Of a DNA stretch of 64,000 nucleotides, positions 1-8,465 are shown piece by piece. This DNA is from Pseudomonas anatoliensis (GTDB lineage Bacteria > Pseudomonadota > Gammaproteobacteria > Pseudomonadales > Pseudomonadaceae). How positions within the stretch are numbered: position 1 is the first letter of the stretch; every line of letters starts with the position of its first letter. The stretch is from positions 124,001-188,000 of the forward strand of contig NZ_JACVHC010000002.1 in assembly GCF_017976235.1 (NCBI RefSeq). Reading direction: 5' to 3'. The notes beneath the pieces are model-generated. The model ran no database searches. It worked only from the letters and a program-made list of their open reading frames with translations, and was not told the DNA's origin. The position numbers and the translations under genes were made by a program.

Positions 1-2801
1 TTATTGACAGGTGCTGCAGCGTCATCGGAAAACGCCCCCTGACGCACTTCCACGCCCGGATCGACATCGACCACCATGGGCGTTCCCGTCCCCGTTTCCT
101 CGATGCGCAAACCGATGCCGCCCTTGATTTCGCTGAGACCGTCCAGCCCCCTGAACGTGTTGGTATTCTGCGCGCCGGTCAGCACTATCCATTTTCCAGG
201 GCTGTTGATGTAGGCGTCACTCCTCATGACGTTATTGGCCAGAAACGTACCAATCATTTGCTCGTCGTAGGGCGAAGAAGGCGACTTCATCTTGTAGCTC
301 GCCGCGCAATCGATGCCCTGTACCCGCACGCCGTTTTCCCTGGCCACCCTGACCAGTTCCAGAGCGTTGAAACGTCCCGTCGAATCAGTGCCCAGACTTG
401 TCAGGTAGGTTCGCAGATCCGCCGACAGGGTCCCGCTGTTGAAGTAACGGTTCAGGTCCACTTGCGCGAAGTCACTGAGTACGCCGCGCATATAAAGGGT
501 GTTGGCATGGCGGGCAAGTGCCGGCATGTTTTCGATCATGAAACGCATGCTGGTGATACGGTCGAGGGTTTCGCCCACCACCAGGCCGTGTGCCGATTCA
601 AAGATACGGTCGACCAGTTCGGCGATCGACATTTGTGCATTTAAGGTGATTGCCGGGCGCGCAGGCGAGGTGATCCACGGAAGTTCGTTGAAGAATTGTC
701 TGGCAGCGACCTGCAGCGATTCAAGCCTGCCTGCTGCATATCGCTCGAAAGGATCCTCCATGCCAAAAGCACCGTCGGCGGTGGGTGTCAGTTCTGCGTG
801 GGTTTCATTCAGGTTCAGTGCCCAGGCTTTTATCGAGCGGCGCACTGTCGGGTCGATATCGTAGGCAGAGGGCACAATCTGCAACCGGCGTGCTCGCGGA
901 CTTTGTGCTTCGACTTGTGGTTGCGGCGCGGCGGTTTCGGTGGCTTCGGTGGTCACGGTGGTTTCGGTGGTCTCGACGCTTTCGAGCTCGATATCGGGGG
1001 CGCATGGTTTGCCCATGCATTGGCCACCGCCCCTCAGGCGCAGCGCTGGCATGCGCTCCCACGCGCCTTCGGCGTTCAAGCGAACCGGTAGGGAATGGAC
1101 AAACTGGTTGGGCCGCTCCGGGTCAACGATAGCCCAGTAACCTCCCTCGTTCGGATCGCCGAAATAGCGCACGTAGTAGGGGTTGTCATTCATCAGGATG
1201 GCGAAAGGCGGATCGCTGTCGAGTCGAAAAATATTCTTGAATTGTCCCGCCGAATTGTCTGCGTCCAGTCCGTCGAGCAGCTCATTGCACATGTATTTGT
1301 CAGGAATCGGCGGCGGTGCTGCATGCTCTGCAGGCGTCAATCTTGGGGTTTCCAGCGCTGGCTCGATGACGTCTGGCTCTTCGACAACGCTACTCTGCGT
1401 CGGCTCGATGAGCGGGTCCGACGGCTCAAGTGCCAAATCGTCGCCGCCAAGCTCGGCCATTTCCGCGGCCTCGGAGGACTCCACCTGAACGCCAACTTCC
1501 AGCATCGAGCCAGAGCCCTTCAGAAAGGGGATATTCAACAGCGCGTCGATGCCGCTCATTACCGCACCGAGTACCCCGGCCTTGCGATCACTGGCGGTTT
1601 TGCCATTGACCGCCTGATCGATATTCAGACCCATGCTGGCGATGCTGGCGCCAATCACGGGCAGAGCAACCGGCCAGCCTACAGCGGCCATCGGGCCAAA
1701 TACCTTGAGGCCGGCGCTCAGGTAGCCGATCCAGAGTTTTTTGCGCAAGTCACGGTTGGACGTCAGGGACAGGCTGGCTTCGGCAAACATTGCGGTGCGA
1801 GTCGACTCGCCTAGCCAGCGAAATGCATCACCGCTGATCTCGCGGTCCTGCTGATTGATCAGGTGATGATCGGCGCGGCCCCAGGTGCCGACCAGTTGGT
1901 TCATCAAGTGGGTAAGACCCTCGGTCATCTGCTGACGATCTGCCAGTGCGAAGTGGCTGAGCAGCGCTTCTCGCCGGGTTGCCTCGTTCATCTGCTCGAG
2001 CACCCACCAGTGCATGACAGCCGGGGTTTGCATAACGACAAACGCTGGCGCCGCGCCCGGCAGATAAATGATCTGCCGCCCGTCAGAAGCGACGATGCGC
2101 AGGAGATTGCTGGCGACATGCCCGGCGATATCGAAAGCGCGCACATCACTGCTCGCGTCGTGGGGCGATTGCAGCATGGCCAGTGTCACCGGCCAGGTGA
2201 CAGGTCCGATGACCGCGCCGACGATCCACTGAAAATCGCTTCCGCTCAGCTGCTTGAGCTCAAGTGCCTGCACCGCAAGGCTGAGAAAGTTGCACTTGGC
2301 CAACGTGCGAAAATCATCCGCGTGTGTGCTCCAGAAGGCGGTCAGCTTATTGTCGTAGTGCGAGCTGAAATCAATATCCCAGAAGTCTTTGAGCACCTCG
2401 TTGCCATGCAGGCGCACTTCATTGCGGTGGTCGAAATATTCCGCCTCGGGCCCGCCGGTATAGAAACCGTCATAGAGGTCTAGAAGGTCGGCATTGTCCT
2501 GATCAGTTGCGCGAAAGCGATGAATCACCAATTGGGTCAGCGTCAGCGATTCGTAGGGCTTTTCGCCGGCATGCTCCCAGCCAGTAAACGACTGGCTACT
2601 GCTCTGCGCAGTTTTGAAGCGGTGAAAATAAACCCGATCCGGGTCGACGCCTGGAATGCCCTTGCGCACCAGCAATTCGCTGGCGACTTGATGCGCCGTG
2701 TCGTACAGGCCCGGACACGTTTGCACGACGGCCGCGGCAATGATTTTGAGAGTGGCTTTGTCTGCCGCGTTCGGCAGTGGACGTGGTTCAACAGCGTTCA
2801 T
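1..2801 (-). CDS. Dermonecrotic-toxin-like protein, 3' part beyond window
   Basis: An open frame runs from an ATG at 2801, with the ribosome site AAGGAAGGTGA just upstream, through to base 1 without a stop, so about 933 residues are visible and the C-terminus is missing. The N-terminal third resembles the DUF6543 region of Pseudomonas dermonecrotic-toxin-like proteins. A small hydrophobic stretch follows near residue 400 (PMAAVGWPVALPVIGASIAS), of the kind found between delivery and effector parts. A Thr/Glu-rich linker lies near residues 600-625. Residues about 730-870 resemble the TIKI/ChaN-like domain of these toxins (LVVGETLD, then LYMRGVLSDFAQVDLN, then VQGIDCAASY). No signal peptide is visible. 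The family assignment is from memory of sequence patterns. The host target is unknown, and the expected metal-site His residues appear to be missing. Confidence 0.6.
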   Translation of the reverse strand, partial: MNAVEPRPLPNAADKATLKIIAAAVVQTCPGLYDTAHQVASELLVRKGIPGVDPDRVYFHRFKTAQSSSQSFTGWEHAGEKPYESLTLTQLVIHRFRATDQDNADLLDLYDGFYTGGPEAEYFDHRNEVRLHGNEVLKDFWDIDFSSHYDNKLTAFWSTHADDFRTLAKCNFLSLAVQALELKQLSGSDFQWIVGAVIGPVTWPVTLAMLQSPHDASSDVRAFDIAGHVASNLLRIVASDGRQIIYLPGAAPAFVVMQTPAVMHWWVLEQMNEATRREALLSHFALADRQQMTEGLTHLMNQLVGTWGRADHHLINQQDREISGDAFRWLGESTRTAMFAEASLSLTSNRDLRKKLWIGYLSAGLKVFGPMAAVGWPVALPVIGASIASMGLNIDQAVNGKTASDRKAGVLGAVMSGIDALLNIPFLKGSGSMLEVGVQVESSEAAEMAELGGDDLALEPSDPLIEPTQSSVVEEPDVIEPALETPRLTPAEHAAPPPIPDKYMCNELLDGLDADNSAGQFKNIFRLDSDPPFAILMNDNPYYVRYFGDPNEGGYWAIVDPERPNQFVHSLPVRLNAEGAWERMPALRLRGGGQCMGKPCAPDIELESVETTETTVTTEATETAAPQPQVEAQSPRARRLQIVPSAYDIDPTVRRSIKAWALNLNETHAELTPTADGAFGMEDPFERYAAGRLESLQVAARQFFNELPWITSPARPAITLNAQMSIAELVDRIFESAHGLVVGETLDRITSMRFMIENMPALARHANTLYMRGVLSDFAQVDLNRYFNSGTLSADLRTYLTSLGTDSTGRFNALELVRVARENGVRVQGIDCAASYKMKSPSSPYDEQMIGTFLANNVMRSDAYINSPGKWIVLTGAQNTNTFRGLDGLSEIKGGIGLRIEETGTGTPMVVDVDPGVEVRQGAFSDDAAAPVN

Positions 2802-2902
2802 GCGTTCACCTTCCTTGAGAAACGAACGCCGAGCATGGGCGATTCGCTCAAGAGGGGTGCACTACCTGTATACCGCACATCGCTGTGCGTAACGTGTGCC
2901 GG

Positions 2903-3607
2903 TCAGCGCCGTGCCACGTCGGAGAAGTAAAACTTGTCCAGGGTGTGCCGTGATTCGGTGTACTCGAACTGACGGCCGTCCTGAAGGAAAGTCTGGTTGC
3001 TGACGACGATCACATGGCTCTGGCCGTCGAGGTCCAGGTGCAATTGGTCATCCTTGCTGCGCGGTACCGCTTCGATGGTGCGTTGGGCGTAGGCGATCTG
3101 GAGCTGCAGGGTCTGTTCGATGTAGGCGTAGATCGACTGCTCGGCGATGTCCAGGGACAGGCCGGGAATGACCGCGCTGACGAAATGGTTGATGTCGAGA
3201 ATCACCCGTTTACCGTCGATTCGCCGCACGCGCATGACTCGCGTGATGGACGTGCCGGGTTCGGCATTGATGTGCTCGAGCAGCGCACCTTCGAGCGGTA
3301 TTTGCGTCAGTTCGACCACCTCGGTGCTGACGTCGTTGCCCAGTCGCGGGTAGGTTTCCTGGAAACTGACGATGCCCCCCAGTTGAAACTCGATCGGATT
3401 GGTCGACAGTACGAACGTGCCTTTGCCATGGATTTTCTGCGCAAAACCGCGCTCCTGAAGCTGTTCGATGGCCTTGCGCACAGTGCCGCGGCTGGCCTGA
3501 TAGCTGTCCATCAGCTCAGTCTCTGAAGGCAGACGGGCGCCGCGTTCGAGGCGTTCGGTCGTGATGCTGGCCAGCAGATCGCTATAGATCTGGTTGTATT
3601 TGCTCAT
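2903..3607 (-). CDS. treR: Trehalose operon repressor, GntR family
   Basis: The protein has 234 residues, a normal length for a GntR/HutC regulator. The N-terminal winged helix (ARLPSETELMDSYQASRGTV, then IHGKGTFV) is typical of GntR DNA-binding domains. The C-terminal part is a UTRA effector domain. TreR proteins bind trehalose-6-phosphate and release their operator. The gene is divergent from treP, and two palindromic operators lie in the shared upstream region, so it very likely controls treP-treC and the genes after them. The ATG at 3607 is kept because the first residues (MSKYNQIYSDLLASI) match the usual TreR start. Confidence 0.9.
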   Translation of the reverse strand: MSKYNQIYSDLLASITTERLERGARLPSETELMDSYQASRGTVRKAIEQLQERGFAQKIHGKGTFVLSTNPIEFQLGGIVSFQETYPRLGNDVSTEVVELTQIPLEGALLEHINAEPGTSITRVMRVRRIDGKRVILDINHFVSAVIPGLSLDIAEQSIYAYIEQTLQLQIAYAQRTIEAVPRSKDDQLHLDLDGQSHVIVVSNQTFLQDGRQFEYTESRHTLDKFYFSDVARR

Positions 3608-3746
3608 GGTTAGGCTCTGTGCCGGCTCTGCTCAAAGCTTCGAACCTTAAGGGCAGGGTAGGGCTTTGTCCATGTAGGGAATGGAAATCGCCCAAGGATA
3701 AGGTAGGAAAATTCTTCAACGGTCTGGCGGGACTATACAAAAACAA

Positions 3747-3788
3747 ACTCGTCTGTACGAGTTGTTGCAATAACTCGTACAGACGAGT
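3747..3788. promoter_or_regulatory. Paired TreR operators in the treR-treP intergenic region
   Basis: Two 16-bp palindromes with the same half-sites lie at 3747-3762 (ACTCGT, CTGT, ACGAGT) and 3773-3788 (ACTCGT, ACAG, ACGAGT). Their centres are 26 bp apart. The two copies are also reverse complements of each other. A possible promoter towards treP (TTCTTC at 3712, TATACA at 3734, 16-bp spacer) lies just before them, so bound TreR would block transcription start or elongation. The palindromes are seen directly; TreR as the ligand is inferred from position. Confidence 0.8.
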
Positions 3789-3842
3789 ACTTTTCGCTTC
3801 GACGTGCTGCCAATAACAAAAATCCACAGCGGAAGACTTAGC

Positions 3843-5285
3843 ATGAGCCACGATTACCCGAAGATCGCCAGCGAGCTACTGAAATGCCTTGGCGGTAACG
3901 ACAATCTCGAGCAGGCCGCACATTGCGTCACGCGTTTGCGCCTGGCCTTGAAGAATCCCGGCCTGGTCGACAATGCCGCGCTGAACCAGATCGATCTGGT
4001 CAAAGGCTCGTTCTTCACCGGCGGTCTTTATCAGGTGGTGATCGGTCCGGGCGAAGTGGAAAAGGTCTACGCCCAATTGCGCCGCCAGACCGGCCTCGCC
4101 GCATCGACCATCGCCGACGTCAAACAGAAAAGCGCCGAGAAGATCAACGCCATGCAGCGTCTGGTGCGGGTGTTTTCCGACGTGTTCATGCCGATTCTGC
4201 CGGCGCTGATCGTTGCCGGTTTGCTGATGGGTATCAACAACCTGATCGGCGCCAAAGGCATGTTTATCGAAGGTCAGACTCTGCTGGATGCCTATCCCAA
4301 ACTCGAGGGGCTGTGGAGCCTGATCAACCTGATGGCCAACACCGCGTTCGTGTTCTTGCCGGCGTTGGTGGGATGGTCGGCGGCCAAGCGTTTTGGCGGC
4401 AGTGAGATTCTCGGCATCGTACTCGGCCTGATGCTGGTTCACCCGGATCTGCTCAACGCCTAGAACTATGGCAAGGCCGTGGCCGGTCTGGACGGTCAGC
4501 AGATGCCGTACTTCGACATCCTCGGACTGTTCCAGGTAGAGAAAGTCGGTTATCAGGGACAGATCCTGCCGATATTACTGGCCGCTTACGTGATGAGCGT
4601 CATCGAAAAATGGTTGCGGGCGCGCGTGCCCAACGCAGTGCAATTGCTGGTGGTGCCGATCACCACGATTGTCGTCACGGGCGTTCTGGCGCTGGCGGTA
4701 ATCGGACCTGTAACCCGCCATATCGGCATCTACATCACCGAGGGCGTGGTCATGCTGTTCGATCTGGCACCGATGGTCGGCGGGGCGATTTTCGGACTGC
4801 TGTATGCGCCACTGGTGATCACTGGAATGCACCACATGTTTCTCGCAGTCGATCTGCAACTGATCTCGACTCAGGGCGGCACCTTCATCTGGCCGATGAT
4901 CGTCATGTCCAACCTCGCTCAAGGCAGCGCTGCGTTGGCGGTGTTCTATATGACGCGCAATGCGCGCGACAAAAGCATGGCTTCGACCTCAGCGATTTCC
5001 GCGTATTTCGGTATCACCGAACCCGCCATGTTCGGGGTCAATCTGCGTTACAAATTTCCGTTCTACGCCGCGCTGACCGGTTCGGCGCTGGGCTGCATCT
5101 TCCTGTCGCTGAACAAGATTCAGGCTTCGGCCATTGGCGTCGGCGGCTTGCCCGGGTTTATCTCGATCATTCCGCAGTTCATTCCGATGTTCGTGATCGG
5201 GATGATCATCGCCATGGTGGTGCCGTTTGTTCTGACCTGTGCGCTGAGCATGAAAATTGTCCGCCCCGGCTATCGGGTCGCCTGA
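3843..5285 (+). pseudogene. treP: PTS trehalose transporter EIIBC, interrupted by an in-frame amber codon
   Basis: The reading frame encodes a complete trehalose-specific EIIBC permease of 480 codons, but codon 207 (4461-4463) is TAG. Both halves are in the same frame with no indel: the sequence reads HPDLLNA, stop, NYGKAVAGLDG. In homologues this position is, as I recall, Trp, so TGG to TAG is the simplest change. The N-terminal EIIB domain keeps the phosphoacceptor Cys (AHCVTRLRLAL). The EIIC part has about ten membrane segments and the conserved GITEPAMFGVNLRYKF. The start at ATG 3843 follows GGAAGA; the ATG at 3804 lacks a ribosome site. EIIA and the general PTS proteins are supplied by the fusion gene at 8466. 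The allele may be a true null, an amber read through by a suppressor, or a base error. Confidence 0.85.
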
Positions 5286-5293
5286 TATCGACC

Positions 5294-5380
5294 TGTAGGC
5301 GCTGCCGCAGGCTGCGATCTTTTGATGTTGTTTTTTTGAAAGCCAAAGTCAACAGATCGCAGCCTTCGGCAGCTCCTACA
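5294..5380. repeat. Inverted REP pair, GTAGGAGCTGCC family
   Basis: Two opposed copies of the Pseudomonas palindromic unit (tgtaggcgctgccgcagg and its inverted partner ending cggcagctcctaca) flank about 25 bp between treP and treC. The same unit recurs at 13285, 20939 and 26262. Confidence 0.85.
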
Positions 5381-5427
5381 GGGGGCGCAGGGTTTGGCGG
5401 TTTATAAAATCAAGAGGGAAATGCGCC

Positions 5428-7074
5428 ATGCAAGACTGGCAACGTTCGGTGATCTACCAGATCTACCCGAAGAGTTTTCACAGCCACGCCGGTAACCCGA
5501 CAGGTGATTTGCTCGGCGTCGTGGCCAAGCTCGATTACCTGCAATGGCTGGGTGTTGATTGCTTGTGGATCACGCCTTTCCTGCGCTCGCCGCAACGTGA
5601 CAACGGCTATGACATCAGCGACTACTACGCGGTTGATCCCAGCTACGGCAGCATGGCCGACTGCGAGTTGCTGATCGCCGAGGCGGGCAAGCGCGGGATC
5701 AAGCTGATGCTCGACATCGTGGTCAATCACACCTCGATCGAACACGTCTGGTTTCAGCAGGCGCGCAGCAGCCTTGATAACCCCTACCGCGACTTCTATA
5801 TCTGGCGCGACCAGCCGAACAACTGGCAGTCCAAGTTCGGCGGTTCGGCCTGGGAGTACGAGGCCCAGACCGGTCAGTACTACCTGCATCTGTTCGACCA
5901 TACCCAGGCTGACCTGAATTGGGACAACCCCAAGGTACGCGCCGAAGTCTTCAAAATGATGCGCTTCTGGCGGGACAAGGGCGTGGGTGGTTTCAGGCTG
6001 GACGTGATCAATCTGATTTCCAAGCCTGCGGACTTTGCCGAGGACGACAGCGACGGCCGACGCTTTTACACCGACGGGCCGAACGTCCATGAGTACTTGC
6101 AGCAGATGCACCGTGAGGTTTTCGCAGGACACGACCTGATCAACGTCGGCGAGATGTCATCCACCAGCCTCGAACACTGCATTCGTTACTCCAATCCGCA
6201 GTCGCAAGAACTGTCGATGACCTTCAACTTTCATCACCTGAAAGTCGATTATCCAAACCTGGAAAAGTGGGTTCGCGCCGATTTCGATTTCCTCCAGCTC
6301 AAGCAGATTCTGTCCGACTGGCAGACCGGCATGCAGGCCGGTGGTGGCTGGAATGCGCTGTTCTGGTGTAACCACGATCAACCTCGGGTGGTCTCGCGGT
6401 TCGGCCATGACGGTGAGTATCGGGAGCTCTCGGCGAAAATGCTCGGTACCGCGCTGCACTTTCTGCAGGGCACGCCGTTCGTGTATCAGGGCGAAGAGCT
6501 GGGCATGACCAATCCGGGTTTCGAGCGTATCGATCAGTACCGCGATGTCGAAACGCTGAACATCTTTCGGCTCAAACGTGAAGCAGGCACCAGCGACATC
6601 GACAACATGGCAGCGATCATGCAGAAGTCCCGTGACAACGGTCGTACGCCGATGCATTGGGACGCGGAACAGCATGCTGGTTTCAGCCGCGTCGAACCGT
6701 GGATCGGGGTGCCGGCCAATGCCGCCCGGATCAACGTCGCCCACCAGCTCGATGACCCGGAGTCCGTGCTGCATCACTACCGTCGACTGATCGCGTTGCG
6801 GCGCACAGAGGCATTGATTACGGACGGCGTCTATCGACAGCTGTTGCCCGAGCACCAACAAGTCTGGGTTTACCTGCGTGAAGGCGTGGGCGAACGTCTG
6901 CTGATCGTGAACAACTTCTACGCGACACCGTGTGAAATCGAACTGCCGATAGAGATCGATGAGACGCAGAACCAGCGACTACTGATCAGTAATTACCCGG
7001 ACTGTCCGCCACGCAATCGACAGGTGAGTTTGCGACCTTATGAATCGTTCGTTCTGCACCTGATCGATCCCTGA
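5428..7074 (+). CDS. treC: Trehalose-6-phosphate hydrolase (GH13)
   Basis: This 548-residue cytoplasmic enzyme would split imported trehalose-6-phosphate into glucose and glucose-6-phosphate. The GH13 motifs are in order: DIVVNHTS near residue 105, the nucleophile Asp in GGFRLDVINLIS near 192, the acid/base Glu in NVGEMSS near 242, and NHDQPR near 315. The N-terminus WQRSVIYQIYPKSF is typical of phosphotrehalases and oligo-1,6-glucosidases. The ATG at 5428 follows a GAGGGAA ribosome site. It stands 142 bp after treP, separated by a REP pair, and belongs to the trehalose unit by context. Confidence 0.93.
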   Translation: MQDWQRSVIYQIYPKSFHSHAGNPTGDLLGVVAKLDYLQWLGVDCLWITPFLRSPQRDNGYDISDYYAVDPSYGSMADCELLIAEAGKRGIKLMLDIVVNHTSIEHVWFQQARSSLDNPYRDFYIWRDQPNNWQSKFGGSAWEYEAQTGQYYLHLFDHTQADLNWDNPKVRAEVFKMMRFWRDKGVGGFRLDVINLISKPADFAEDDSDGRRFYTDGPNVHEYLQQMHREVFAGHDLINVGEMSSTSLEHCIRYSNPQSQELSMTFNFHHLKVDYPNLEKWVRADFDFLQLKQILSDWQTGMQAGGGWNALFWCNHDQPRVVSRFGHDGEYRELSAKMLGTALHFLQGTPFVYQGEELGMTNPGFERIDQYRDVETLNIFRLKREAGTSDIDNMAAIMQKSRDNGRTPMHWDAEQHAGFSRVEPWIGVPANAARINVAHQLDDPESVLHHYRRLIALRRTEALITDGVYRQLLPEHQQVWVYLREGVGERLLIVNNFYATPCEIELPIEIDETQNQRLLISNYPDCPPRNRQVSLRPYESFVLHLIDP

Positions 7075-7179
7075 TCCCTAACTAAAAAACCGACGTTTGA
7101 AAAAACACGCAGAGCACTGCGCGGGGAGTTTTGCGCGCCGAATTCATGGAAACACACAATAAAAATAATGGGGTGGCTT

Positions 7180-8403
7180 ATGAAAATAACAATAAATCGC
7201 AGCCTGGCAGTCGCAGGTTTATGCCTTGCGTTACCACAGACATCACAGGCGCTGGAGTTCGGCGGTTACTTGCGCAGTGGCATTGGCAACGCGACCAAGG
7301 GCGGTAGCCAATCGTGTTTCCAGTTGCCGGGGGCGCAGACCAAATACCGCTTGGGCAACGAATGCGAGCAGTACGGCGAGCTTGAGTTGCGCCAGGATTT
7401 GTACACCCTCGACGATGGCTCGGTATTCAGCGTCGATGGCATGGTCTCGCTGTACAACCGCTACAACCACAGCCTCACGTTCAATGAAGACAACGGCTCG
7501 GTGCGTCTGCCGCAGGCCTATGCACAGTGGTCGAACATGCCCGCGCTCAATGGCGGTTCGCTCTGGGCCGGTCGCCGTTACTACAAACGTAATGACATCC
7601 ACATTTCCGATTTCTACTACTGGAACCAGAGCGCTACCGGTGGCGGGATCGAGGACGTGCTGATTGGTGATCTGAAATACAGCTACGCCTTCGCGCGCAA
7701 AGACAACCTTTATCAAAAGGACTACATCAACCGGCACGACTTCAACGTCGCCGGTTTCGCTACCAATCCCGGCGGCGAGCTTGAGTTTGGCTTGAGCTAC
7801 ATCGACAAACCCGACAGCCGTGATGCGCACCGGGGCTGGGCGATCACCACGCAGCATGTGCAGAAGGACTTTCTCGGTGGAAAAAACAAACTGGCCTTCC
7901 AGTACGGCGAAGGGCCCGGCACCGGACTGGGCTACACCGGTAACGTCAAACTGGACGACAGCAATAAAAGTTATCGGATCGTCGAGTTTTTCGACTGGCA
8001 ACTGACGCCGCGTTTTGGCGGGCAAATAGAGGCGGTGTATCAAAAAGACATTCGTCCGGACGGCGCTGACCAGAACTGGATGTCGCTGGGCATGCGTCCG
8101 ACCTATGCGCTTACCGAACAATTCAAACTGGTCACCGAACTGGGTCATGATCAAGTCGATGCACCGGGTGGCACGCGCAAGCTGAGCAAATTCACCATTG
8201 CGCCGACATGGTCACCTAAAGGCCCGGAATTCTGGGCGCGCCCCGAGGTGCGTCTGTATTACACCTATGCCAGCTGGAACGAGGCAGCCAAACGGGCGGC
8301 CAATGAATTGGCCCAAGGGTCGGCGCTGTCCGATACCGGCGCTTTCGGTACCGCACGTCACGGTGCGAACGTTGGATTGCAGGTCGAATACTGGTGGAAA
8401 TAA
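7180..8403 (+). CDS. LamB-family carbohydrate porin of the trehalose locus
   Basis: This outer-membrane protein of 407 residues starts with a signal peptide (MKITINRSLAVAGLCLALPQ, cut after the Ala of SQA). The mature start LEFGGYLRSGIG is typical of maltoporin-like 18-strand sugar channels. The middle carries LWAGRRYY and DFYYWNQSATGGGIED, as in LamB. The C-terminus ends in a short aromatic beta strand (LQVEYWWK). The start at 7180 is preferred to 7168 because GGGGTGG precedes it and the signal peptide then begins MKIT. By position it should let trehalose or related disaccharides reach the PTS. Confidence 0.85.
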   Translation: MKITINRSLAVAGLCLALPQTSQALEFGGYLRSGIGNATKGGSQSCFQLPGAQTKYRLGNECEQYGELELRQDLYTLDDGSVFSVDGMVSLYNRYNHSLTFNEDNGSVRLPQAYAQWSNMPALNGGSLWAGRRYYKRNDIHISDFYYWNQSATGGGIEDVLIGDLKYSYAFARKDNLYQKDYINRHDFNVAGFATNPGGELEFGLSYIDKPDSRDAHRGWAITTQHVQKDFLGGKNKLAFQYGEGPGTGLGYTGNVKLDDSNKSYRIVEFFDWQLTPRFGGQIEAVYQKDIRPDGADQNWMSLGMRPTYALTEQFKLVTELGHDQVDAPGGTRKLSKFTIAPTWSPKGPEFWARPEVRLYYTYASWNEAAKRAANELAQGSALSDTGAFGTARHGANVGLQVEYWWK

Positions 8404-8465
8404 GCGATGCTGGTGGGGCGTTGCGCTCCACGGGCACTTCAAAGAACAAAACCGCAGGTGACGTC

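Noticed and set aside
258..2930. Several plus-strand frames across the left edge
   Set aside because: They are shadows of the toxin-like gene on the minus strand, which is open from 2801 to base 1 and has a strong ribosome site.
3843..5285. Two separate PTS genes (3804-4463 and 4479-5285)
   Set aside because: Both parts are in one frame with only a TAG between them, the second has no ribosome site, and together they make one normal EIIBC permease.
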